From NCBI GenBank assembly GCA_020723405.1, contig DYIY01000010.1:11866-75865 (forward strand): a DNA stretch of 64,000 nt, given 5' to 3'. Position numbers and translations under genes: made by a program. Below, piece by piece: positions 1 to 7,083 of this stretch; within the stretch, counting starts at the first letter, position 1; every line of letters starts with the position of its first letter. Source of the stretch: Thiobacillus denitrificans. GTDB taxonomy: Bacteria > Pseudomonadota > Gammaproteobacteria > Burkholderiales > Thiobacillaceae. Below the pieces are notes generated by a model, which saw nothing but the letters and a program-made list of their open reading frames with translations, was not told the DNA's origin and did no database searches.

Positions 1-140
1 GCATGTCCGGGATGAGCGGCATGGGTGGCATGTCCGGGATGAGCGGCATGGGCGGTATGTCCGGGATGTCCGGGATGTCCGGCATGGGCGGCATGTCCGG
101 CATGGGCGGCATGTCCGGTTGGACCCCGCCCGCCCATTAA
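1..140 (+). CDS. C-terminus of a Met-Ser-Gly-rich protein (5' partial)
   Basis: An open frame enters from the left edge (codons in phase with position 3) and stops at TAA 138-140. The visible 45 residues are thirteen MSG or MGG tripeptides followed by WTPPAH. Such Met-rich low-complexity tails occur in copper-handling and some exported electron-transfer proteins, but the catalytic part is outside the window, so no function is assigned. It is about 100 bp upstream of the 42-aa membrane peptide and probably heads the same operon. The nearly identical 9-bp DNA units mean the tail length could vary by slippage. Confidence 0.7.
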   Translation, partial: MSGMSGMGGMSGMSGMGGMSGMSGMSGMGGMSGMGGMSGWTPPAH

Positions 141-237
141 GCGGGCGTGATCAGGGCGCGCTTTGTTCGCGCCTCCCGAGCGGACACGGCGGCTGCCGTG
201 TCCGCCCCCCGATCCACGGCACCAGGAGGGCAATGCA

Positions 238-366
238 ATGATGACCGATCTCGATGGGCGCGAAGCCGGCATGGAGGAACGCGTCGGCAAGTTCATGGTG
301 GTGTTGGGCGCGGTACTGACCGGCCTGACCCTGCTGGTGGTTTTCCTGGGCTGGCTCATGCGCTGA
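238..366 (+). CDS. Small single-pass membrane protein (42 aa)
   Basis: A short gene with a good ribosome binding site (AGGAGGG at 222-228) before a tandem ATG (238 or 241). The product has a charged N-terminus of about 15 residues and one hydrophobic helix, roughly residues 19-40, ending in a Leu-Met-Arg tail. The family is not recognised. Because the DmsA/DmsB-like pair downstream lacks a multi-span DmsC or NrfD anchor, this peptide may help anchor or assemble the cytochrome/molybdoenzyme complex. That role is inference from position only. The longer in-frame extension to 163 has no ribosome binding site and is not used. Confidence 0.6.
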   Translation: MMTDLDGREAGMEERVGKFMVVLGAVLTGLTLLVVFLGWLMR

Positions 367-427
367 GGTCCGCCCTTCATGGGCTTCAGGCCAAGCCTCC
401 ACTCCATCCACTCAAGAGGTCACGCAT

Positions 428-1393
428 ATGTTTGGCATGGTATTCCGCCTGTTCCTCGCCACGCTCCTGGCCCTGTTCCCGGGCCTGGCGAGCGCCGGCC
501 AGGACAGGCCGCCCTACGAGGCGGCCCGCTGGGACCCCCGACACTTCAAACCGCTCATCGACAAGACGCCGGATTCGGAATGCCTGCAATGCCACGCCGA
601 GGTGCTTGCGCCCAGCGTGCGGCCCCGTTCTCCGGCCGGTCTCGGGGCGGAACCGTCCCTGGCCTGGTACCAGACCCTGGATACCTATGCCGGTGCCCAG
701 GACACCTTTCATCGTCGCCACCAGTCCAGCGACTTCGCCAGGCAGGTCATGGACCTGCGCTGCAATACCTGCCACCAGGGCCATGATTCCCGCGAGGAAG
801 CCCCGGGCGGCTCGGCCACCGCCCAGGCCACGGGCTATGCCCTGCGCAAGCAGGTGGAGCCCAGGACCTGCCTCATGTGCCACGGCCAGTTCAACTGGCA
901 GGTCATGGGCCTGCCCGGCCCCTGGAAGGAGCATGGCGAGACTTTCGGCAACAACTGCCTGACCTGCCATTCGGGCATCCGCACCACCCGCCACAACGTC
1001 AACTTCCTCAAGCCCCAGGCCATCGAGGCGGCCGGGGCGGAGAACGGCGATGTCTGTTACGGCTGCCATGGCGGCCGGGCCTGGTATCGCCTCAGCTTCC
1101 CCTATCCCCGCCATGCCTGGGAAGGCATGGACAAGGATCTGCCGGACTGGGCCAGGGGCCGGCCCAGCGAGTCCGAACCGCGCTTCCGCCTCCCGCCCAA
1201 GCCGGCCGCCTCGATCCCGGACGCGGCCACCCGGACGGGGGGCGGGGACACACCGGCCAAGCCCCGGGCCGGGAAGGGTGCCGCCCGGGGCAAGCCGGCG
1301 ACCCGGGACGTTCCGGCCTGGCACAGGCTGACGGACAAGCCGGCGCGTCCGGCCATGACCACACGCCATGTGCAGCGTGATGCCGCGGGCTAA
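428..1393 (+). CDS. Periplasmic pentaheme cytochrome c
   Basis: A 321-aa protein with a Sec signal peptide (about residues 1-23, ending ASA) and five CxxCH heme-binding motifs: CLQCH (starting at residue 52), CNTCH, CLMCH, CLTCH and CYGCH. The last 100 residues are heme-free, rich in Pro, Ala, Lys and Arg and probably disordered. A ribosome binding site (AAGAGGT, 413-419) supports ATG 428. It lies directly upstream of a DmsA-like molybdoenzyme gene and is the likely periplasmic electron partner of that enzyme, linking it to the quinone pool or to the small cytochrome at 5503. It could be described as NapC/NrfB-like in a broad sense, but the heme spacing does not match a named family I can recognise. 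Confidence 0.85.
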   Translation: MFGMVFRLFLATLLALFPGLASAGQDRPPYEAARWDPRHFKPLIDKTPDSECLQCHAEVLAPSVRPRSPAGLGAEPSLAWYQTLDTYAGAQDTFHRRHQSSDFARQVMDLRCNTCHQGHDSREEAPGGSATAQATGYALRKQVEPRTCLMCHGQFNWQVMGLPGPWKEHGETFGNNCLTCHSGIRTTRHNVNFLKPQAIEAAGAENGDVCYGCHGGRAWYRLSFPYPRHAWEGMDKDLPDWARGRPSESEPRFRLPPKPAASIPDAATRTGGGDTPAKPRAGKGAARGKPATRDVPAWHRLTDKPARPAMTTRHVQRDAAG

Positions 1394-1417
1394 GCGGCCA
1401 TTTCAGCAGGAGAAGAC

Positions 1418-4003
1418 ATGAACTTGAATCTCGAAGCCCTGGCGGGCCGGCTCAACCCCGACCGACGGGAATTCCTCAAGGCCGGCGCGGCCGGTGCCGG
1501 CATGCTGGCGGCGGGGGGGCTGGTGAATCTTGCCGCGGTGAAGGACGCCAAGGCCTTTGCCTACGAGCCCTATCCCCGGGACGACGAGCTGACCACCGTG
1601 GTCACCTCCTGTGCCCACAACTGCGGCTCCCGCCACATGCTGGTGGCCCACAAGAAGGGCGACGTCATCGTCCGCCTGTCCACCGACGACGGCCGCTACC
1701 AACTGGGCGGCCACTTCGGCAAGGACACCCTGGAGGAGCCCCAGTTGCGGGCCTGCCTGCGGGGCCGTTCCTATCGCCAGCGCCTCTATTCCGCCGAGCG
1801 CCTGCTCTACCCCATGGTGCGGGTGGGCAAGCGCGGCGAGGGCAAGTTCAAGCGCGTGTCCTGGGACGAGGCCCTGGACTACGTGGCGCGCAAGATGATC
1901 GCCATCAAGGACCAGTACGGTTCCACCGCCCTGCTGGACCAGAGCTATGCCGGCGCCTCCTACGGCGTGCTGCACAAGTCGGACCAGATCGAGGGCCTGC
2001 TGGGCCGCTTCCTGGGCATGTTCGGCTGCCGCACCAACTCCTGGTCGGTGCCCTCCTACCAGGGCACCACCACCAGCTCCCGCTGGACCTTCGGCACCAT
2101 CGAGGACGGCAACGAGGACGACGCCTTCGCCCACAGCAAGCTGATCATCATGTGGGGCTGGAACCCGGCCTACACCTTCCACGGCGGCAACACCTTCTAC
2201 TACATGCGCAAGGCCAAGCAGGCCGGCTGCAGGTTCGTGCTGGTGGACCCGCAATACACGGATTCGGCCGCCGCCTACGACGCCTGGTGGATCCCCATCA
2301 AGCCCAACACCGACGCCGCCATGATGGCCGGCATGGCCCACCACATCTTCACCAGCCAGCTCCAGGACCAGGCCTTCATCGACAAGTTCTGCCTGGGCAT
2401 GGACGCGGGCACCATGCCCGAGTGGACGGCCCACAGCCCCAACGGCAGGGAGAACTTCAAGGACTACATCCTGGGCACCTACGACGGTGTGCCCAAGTCG
2501 CCGGAATGGGCGGCGGACATCTGCGGCGTGCAGGCCGAGGACATCAAGAAGCTGGCCCGGATGTACGCCACCACCAAGCCGGCGGCCCTCAAGGCCAGTT
2601 GGGCGCCGGGCCGGGCCAACTTCGGCGAGCAGTACAACCGCATGGCGGCGGCCCTCCAGGCCATGACCGGCAACATCGGCAAGCTGGGCGGCTGCGCCGA
2701 GGGCGTGGGCAAGGCCTGGCACGCGGAGGCGGTGGCCTATCCCTACGATCAGTACGCCAACATCTGGTTCGCCTCCATCAAGTCGGACCGCTGGGCCCAC
2801 TGCGTGCTCAACTACCCCGACGTGAGGCGGGAAGAGATCGGCCTGTGGCCGCGCCAGGACAAGCTGGACGGCGTCATCCCCAACATCAAGGGCATCTTCT
2901 GGCAGGGCTCCGACTGGTTCAACCAGCTCACCAACATCAACAAGGAGATCCAGGCCATCAACAGGATGGAGCTGGTGGTGTGCATGGATTCCACCATCAC
3001 GCCGTCGGGCCTGTTCGCCGACGTGCTGTTCCCCATCGCCACCCACTTCGAGCGGCACGACGTGGCCCTGCCCTGGTACAAGGGCCACTACTACATCCAC
3101 CGGCCCAGGGTCATCCAGCCCCTGGGCGAATCCAAGACCGACTTCCAGGTGTTCACCGAACTCGCCTACCGCATCGGCCACCTCACCGGCATCGGCGACC
3201 ATTTCGGCAAGAGCTACAACCCCAAGGCCAACCGCGACTATTTCCACCACGACGACGCGGTGGACGAGGCCTACCTGCGGGAATGGTGGGAGCACAAGGT
3301 CATGGCCCACCAGCACGTCACCATGAGCTGGGAGGACTTCAAGAAGCACGGGGTCTACAAGTTCAAGCTGGACAAGCCCCACGTGGCCTTCCGCGAGCAG
3401 ATCGAGCACGGCAAGCCCTTCCAGACCCCCTCGGGCAAGATCGAGATCCTCAGTTCCGAGCTGGCGGTGGTGGAGGACTGGACCCGCACCCGCTACGGCA
3501 GCCCCATCCCCTCCATCCCCAAATGGATCGAGCCGGTGGAGTATCTGGACAGCCCCATCGCCAGAAAGTACCCCTTCCACCTGATCTCGCCCCACCCGCG
3601 CCACCGTACCCATTCCATCTTCAACAACTGCGCCTGGCTGCGGGAAACCTACGAGCAGGAGGTGACCATCAACGCCAGCGACGCCGAAAAACTGGGCATC
3701 CGGACCGGCGACACGGTGGAAATCTGGAACGACCGGGGCGGCGTGGTGGTGCCCGCCTACGTCACCGAACGGGTGCTGCCCGGCGTGCTGGTGCTCCACG
3801 AGGGCGCCTGGCTGGACCTGGACAAGGAAGGCTGGTGCCGCGCCGGCAACCCGGACGTGCTCACCGACGACGCGCCCAGCCCGGCCGGGGCCTTCGCCTA
3901 CAACAACGCCCAGGTGCGCATCCGCAAGAGCGACAAGGAACACCGCCCGGGCTGGGACAAGCTGGCCACGTCCCGTGCCCACGTGTTCCGCCGGGACTAT
4001 TGA
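1418..4003 (+). CDS. Tat-exported molybdopterin oxidoreductase, DmsA-like catalytic subunit
   Basis: An 861-aa member of the DMSO reductase superfamily. The N-terminus has a twin-arginine signal (DRREFLKAG, about residues 16-24) followed by a hydrophobic stretch, so the folded enzyme is exported. The body aligns by eye with E. coli DmsA: ACLRGRS near residue 112, the VGKRGEGKF segment, a WIPIKPNTDAA segment and the C-terminal molybdopterin-binding domain (NASDAEKLGIRTGD). The N-terminal iron-sulfur motif is unusual: it reads C65-x3-C69-x3-H73...C113, with His where DmsA has its third Cys. AGGAG at 1406-1410 supports the start. The DmsB-like gene follows after 12 bp. The substrate is unknown; a sulfur, nitrogen-oxide or selenium/arsenic compound would be plausible, and the direction of catalysis is not evident. 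Confidence 0.9.
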   Translation: MNLNLEALAGRLNPDRREFLKAGAAGAGMLAAGGLVNLAAVKDAKAFAYEPYPRDDELTTVVTSCAHNCGSRHMLVAHKKGDVIVRLSTDDGRYQLGGHFGKDTLEEPQLRACLRGRSYRQRLYSAERLLYPMVRVGKRGEGKFKRVSWDEALDYVARKMIAIKDQYGSTALLDQSYAGASYGVLHKSDQIEGLLGRFLGMFGCRTNSWSVPSYQGTTTSSRWTFGTIEDGNEDDAFAHSKLIIMWGWNPAYTFHGGNTFYYMRKAKQAGCRFVLVDPQYTDSAAAYDAWWIPIKPNTDAAMMAGMAHHIFTSQLQDQAFIDKFCLGMDAGTMPEWTAHSPNGRENFKDYILGTYDGVPKSPEWAADICGVQAEDIKKLARMYATTKPAALKASWAPGRANFGEQYNRMAAALQAMTGNIGKLGGCAEGVGKAWHAEAVAYPYDQYANIWFASIKSDRWAHCVLNYPDVRREEIGLWPRQDKLDGVIPNIKGIFWQGSDWFNQLTNINKEIQAINRMELVVCMDSTITPSGLFADVLFPIATHFERHDVALPWYKGHYYIHRPRVIQPLGESKTDFQVFTELAYRIGHLTGIGDHFGKSYNPKANRDYFHHDDAVDEAYLREWWEHKVMAHQHVTMSWEDFKKHGVYKFKLDKPHVAFREQIEHGKPFQTPSGKIEILSSELAVVEDWTRTRYGSPIPSIPKWIEPVEYLDSPIARKYPFHLISPHPRHRTHSIFNNCAWLRETYEQEVTINASDAEKLGIRTGDTVEIWNDRGGVVVPAYVTERVLPGVLVLHEGAWLDLDKEGWCRAGNPDVLTDDAPSPAGAFAYNNAQVRIRKSDKEHRPGWDKLATSRAHVFRRDY

Positions 4004-4015
4004 GAGGAATCCGCC

Positions 4016-4681
4016 ATGGCTGAAGAGAAGGATCTGGACAAGATCAAGCAGGCGGTGAAGCGCCGCAGGAAAGCGGTCTACACCCCGGTGGTGCCCGAGA
4101 TGCAACTGGGCTTCATCCACCACAACGTGGACTGCATCGGCTGCCGCGCCTGCGAGATCGCCTGCAAGGACAAGAACGGCCTGGCCGCCGGGCCCCGCTT
4201 CCGCCGCGTGATGTACGTGGAGGGCGGCAAGTTCCCCGAGGTGTTCGCCTACAAGGTGAACATGTCCTGCAACCACTGCGCCGAGCCCGCCTGCCTGCCC
4301 ACCTGCCCCACCGGCGCCATCTTCAAGCGCAAGAAGGACGGCATCGTCGACATCGACTCCACCCTGTGCATCGGCTGCCGCAAGTGCGAGGCCGCCTGCC
4401 CCTACGGCGCGCCCCAGTTCATCCCGGAGGAGAACGTGGTCTCGAAATGCAATATGTGCGTGGACGAGATCGATGCCGGCCGCAAGCCCTACTGCGTCAT
4501 GGCCTGCATGATGCGGGTGCTGGACATCGGCCCCATCGACAAGCTGTGGGCCGGGGAGCATCCCACCACCGCCCTGGCCCCCGGCGAGATGCCCGTCAAG
4601 GCCGTGAAGAACCTGGCCGATCCGGAACTCACCAAACCCTCCATCGCCTTCGTGCCCCATAGCAAGGGCAAGCTGGAATGA
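4016..4681 (+). CDS. DmsB-like 4x[4Fe-4S] electron-transfer subunit
   Basis: A 221-aa ferredoxin-type subunit with four cysteine clusters: CIGCRACEIAC at the N-terminus, CNHCAEPACLPTCP, CIGCRKCEAACP, and CNMCVDEI...CVMAC. The pattern and the phrases SCNHC, PACLPTCP and ACPYGAPQ match DmsB/PhsB/NrfC-type subunits that pass electrons to or from the molybdenum subunit. There is no signal peptide; such subunits are exported in complex with the Tat-bearing catalytic partner. GAGAGGAAT ahead of ATG 4016 is a good ribosome binding site. In the last cluster the usual Cys-Pro is Cys-Met. The stop codon overlaps a possible ATG of the chaperone gene. Confidence 0.9.
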   Translation: MAEEKDLDKIKQAVKRRRKAVYTPVVPEMQLGFIHHNVDCIGCRACEIACKDKNGLAAGPRFRRVMYVEGGKFPEVFAYKVNMSCNHCAEPACLPTCPTGAIFKRKKDGIVDIDSTLCIGCRKCEAACPYGAPQFIPEENVVSKCNMCVDEIDAGRKPYCVMACMMRVLDIGPIDKLWAGEHPTTALAPGEMPVKAVKNLADPELTKPSIAFVPHSKGKLE

Positions 4682-4701
4682 GCCCGCAGGAGATGCACGC
4701 C

Positions 4702-5442
4702 ATGAATACCCGCACCCTGGACCAGTTCCGCCTGGCCGTCGCCCAGGACCTCACCCTCCTGGCCGCCCTGCACAACGCCGAGCTGGAGGACGGCTTGCTC
4801 GGCCGCCTGCAGGAGGCCGGTTTTCCCCGGACCCTGGGCCTGACCCTGGCCGGCGACGCGGGCCGCGCCGCCCGGGACCTGCTGGCCCGGGCCCTGGCCG
4901 AACTGCTTCCCCCCATGGGCCTGGAAGCCCGGGACGAGCTGGCCGCCGACTACGCCGCCATCTACCTCACCTACGCCCTGCACGCCTCGCCCTGCGAATC
5001 CGTGTGGCTGGACCAGGAAAACCTGGCCATGCAGGCCCCCATGTTCCAGGTGCGGGATTTCTACCGCCACCACCGCCTGGCCGCCGCCGACTGGCGCACC
5101 CGGCCCGACGACCACCTGGTCCTGGAACTGCATTTCCTCGCCTGCCTGCTCCGGGATGACCATCCCCTGGCCCTGCCCGAGGCGGCAAGGTTCCTGGACG
5201 AACACCTGTTGCGCTGGCTGCCCCGCTTCGCCGAACGGGTGGCCGCCCGTTGCGCCACCCCCTTCTACGCCGGCGCCGCCCGCCTCACCGCCGCCTACTG
5301 CGACGAACTGCGGGACCTGCTGGCCGACCTGCTCGGCGAACCCCGTCCCAGCGCAGCAGCGGTGGAGGCGCGCATGCAGCCCCGCCCCGGCGCCAACGCC
5401 GCCCCCCTGCAATACATGCCCGGCCTGTCGCCCTCCTGGTGA
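4702..5442 (+). CDS. TorD/DmsD-family molybdoenzyme chaperone
   Basis: An all-helical protein of about 246 aa fitting the TorD-like chaperones that bind the Tat leader of a molybdoenzyme and assist cofactor insertion. Supporting signs are the length, an internal segment LAADYAAIYLTYALHASPCESVWLD (quoted as YAAIYL and SPCESVW) and the position directly after the catalytic and iron-sulfur genes. ATG 4702 is chosen because AGGAG at 4688-4692 is well spaced. An upstream ATG at 4678 overlaps the stop of the previous gene as ATGA and would add eight residues. The product should act in the cytoplasm on the enzyme encoded at 1418. Confidence 0.8.
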   Translation: MNTRTLDQFRLAVAQDLTLLAALHNAELEDGLLGRLQEAGFPRTLGLTLAGDAGRAARDLLARALAELLPPMGLEARDELAADYAAIYLTYALHASPCESVWLDQENLAMQAPMFQVRDFYRHHRLAAADWRTRPDDHLVLELHFLACLLRDDHPLALPEAARFLDEHLLRWLPRFAERVAARCATPFYAGAARLTAAYCDELRDLLADLLGEPRPSAAAVEARMQPRPGANAAPLQYMPGLSPSW

Positions 5443-5502
5443 CAGACCGATCCCTCCTCCCCATCCCCTATTTCCCATTCCCCACTGCACAAGGATCCCC
5501 CC

Positions 5503-5805
5503 ATGAAACACACCCTCGTCACTCTGCTGGTCCTCGCCTTTTCCGCCACCCCCGCCTGGGCCAGCGACGACCTGGCCAGGAAGAACGGCTGCGCCGCCTG
5601 CCACGCCGCCGACAAGAAGGTGGTCGGCCCCGCCTGGAAGGACATCGCCGCCAAATACAAGGGCGACGCCAAAGCCGTGGACACCCTGGCCGGCAAGGTC
5701 AAGGCCGGCGGCAAGGGTGCCTGGGGCCAGGTGGCCATGCCCCCCCAGGCCAAGGTGGCCGACGCCGACCTCAAGGCCATCCTGGGCTGGGCCCTGAGCC
5801 AATAG
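5503..5805 (+). CDS. Class I monoheme cytochrome c (c551/c8 type)
   Basis: A 100-aa exported cytochrome: signal peptide about residues 1-21 (ending AWA), heme motif CAACH at residues 30-34, and a distal Met ligand in VAMPPQ (Met79). The length and the VGPAWKDIAAKY segment after the heme are typical of cytochrome c551/c552 small periplasmic shuttles. In this operon it is the probable soluble electron carrier for the molybdoenzyme complex. The 60-bp gap before it carries a C/T-rich stretch related to the dispersed repeat also seen near 12826 and 44909. Confidence 0.88.
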   Translation: MKHTLVTLLVLAFSATPAWASDDLARKNGCAACHAADKKVVGPAWKDIAAKYKGDAKAVDTLAGKVKAGGKGAWGQVAMPPQAKVADADLKAILGWALSQ

Positions 5806-5815
5806 GTCCCGCGCC

Positions 5816-6835
5816 GTGTCCGGCCGTCCGGTCCTGGACGGCGACCGCTGCGTCCACGCCCGCATCGAAACCGCCTCCTGCCGCGCCTGCGTGGACGCCT
5901 GTCCGCGCCGGGCCTGGCGGCTGGACGACGACGGCCTGAGCCTGGACGAGGCGGCCTGCGACGGCTGCGGCCTCTGTGTTGCCGCCTGTCCGCTTGGCGC
6001 CATCGGCGGCCTGGCCCTCCAGCCCGCCCGCCGCCGGGTGGCCGGCCGGGAAGTCCTGCTGGCCCGTTGCGATCGCGTCACTGGCGAAGACGGCGAAGGC
6101 CGCCCGGCCTGCCTCCACGGCATCGGCCTGATGCCCCTGCTGGAAGCCTGGCGGCAAGGGCAGCGCATCTGGCTGGTGGCCGCAGCGGACTGCGCCGCCT
6201 GCCCCCGGGGCGCGGGGGAACGCCTGGAAACCCGCGTCGAACGTCTCAACGGCCTGTTCCAGGCCCGGGGCCTGGCCCCCATCCACCTGCGCCGCCTGGG
6301 CCCGGAAAGCCTGGACACCCTCCTCGCCGGCAGCGACACCCCCGCCGCCGACCCCCCGCCCGACCCGCGCAAGCGCAGTTGGCTGGGCCTGTCCCCCGAA
6401 CCGGCCCACGCCCCGGAGAAGCCGCTCCCGGCCCCCGGCGCCTACTTCACCGGCAAGGGTCCACTGCCCTGGACCCTGCGCCTGGACAGCGCCTCCTGCG
6501 TGGCCTGCCACGCCTGCGTCCGCGTCTGCCCCAACGGCGCCCTCAGCCAGCAAGACCTGGTGGAGCCCCCCCACGGCGGCCCCGCCAGCCTCTACCGCCT
6601 CGACTCCGCCCGCTGCACCGGCTGCCACCTCTGCCGGGATGTCTGCGAACACGACGCCCTTCACCTGACCCCCTGGACCCGCCCCACCCAGGACACCGTC
6701 TACCTGCGCACCAAACCCTGCCCCGCCTGCGGTACCCGCTTCCACTACCCCGCCGACCGGCCAAACCCGCCCATCCGCTGCTGGGTCTGCGCCGGCGGGA
6801 AACCGGCGGGGAGGTTGTATCAGGTGATGGAGTAG
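5816..6835 (+). CDS. Polyferredoxin-type 4x[4Fe-4S] protein with zinc-ribbon tail
   Basis: A 339-aa protein starting at GTG 5816, ten bases after the cytochrome stop. It has two ferredoxin pairs, one near residues 11-65 (CRACVDACP, CDGCGLCVAACP) and one near residues 225-280 (CVACHACVRVCP, CTGCHLCRDVC). They flank a middle domain with CxxCPRG and an ARCDR segment reminiscent of small MvhD/HdrA-linked iron-sulfur domains. The C-terminus has a CPACGTRFHYP...CWVC ribbon. No signal peptide is visible, so it is probably cytoplasmic. It may deliver or receive electrons for the operon or help cluster assembly. I do not recognise a named family. Confidence 0.7.
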   Translation: MSGRPVLDGDRCVHARIETASCRACVDACPRRAWRLDDDGLSLDEAACDGCGLCVAACPLGAIGGLALQPARRRVAGREVLLARCDRVTGEDGEGRPACLHGIGLMPLLEAWRQGQRIWLVAAADCAACPRGAGERLETRVERLNGLFQARGLAPIHLRRLGPESLDTLLAGSDTPAADPPPDPRKRSWLGLSPEPAHAPEKPLPAPGAYFTGKGPLPWTLRLDSASCVACHACVRVCPNGALSQQDLVEPPHGGPASLYRLDSARCTGCHLCRDVCEHDALHLTPWTRPTQDTVYLRTKPCPACGTRFHYPADRPNPPIRCWVCAGGKPAGRLYQVME

Positions 6836-7083
6836 CAGGGGGGTGGAGCCGGGCTGATGGGGTTCCGCGATGAAGGATGAGGGGAGGAAATGGCTGCAAC
6901 AAGGGCAATGTGACCGGCTGTTCAGGCCAGGACCGGAAGTCGGCCTGAGCCGACGTTGGCGGTGGCTTGGTGGAACGGCCGATGTCGTGCAGGTTCCCGT
7001 CATTCACTGAGGGTTGCCAATTGGACTTTGACAGCCGTCCATCCGGGATGGTGATCGGTAACTCTGCTGATGTACGCGGAAAC
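6836..7083. other. Intergenic region between operon end and STAND gene
   Basis: About 250 bp between two convergent genes. Composition shifts here from very GC-rich to clearly lower GC, which marks one edge of the putative island. No gene, tRNA or convincing terminator hairpin was found. Confidence 0.4.

Noticed and set aside
1-140. Short tandem repeats considered as CRISPR or minisatellite
   Set aside because: Units are 9 bp with no spacers and read through in one frame as Met-Ser-Gly repeats to a stop codon.
1403-4660. Very long antisense open frame (1085 codons) on the minus strand opposite the DmsA/DmsB-like genes
   Set aside because: It is a mirror of high-GC codon usage in the sense genes. 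The product is Gly/His/Val-rich and low complexity with no domain, and the sense strand encodes clear families.
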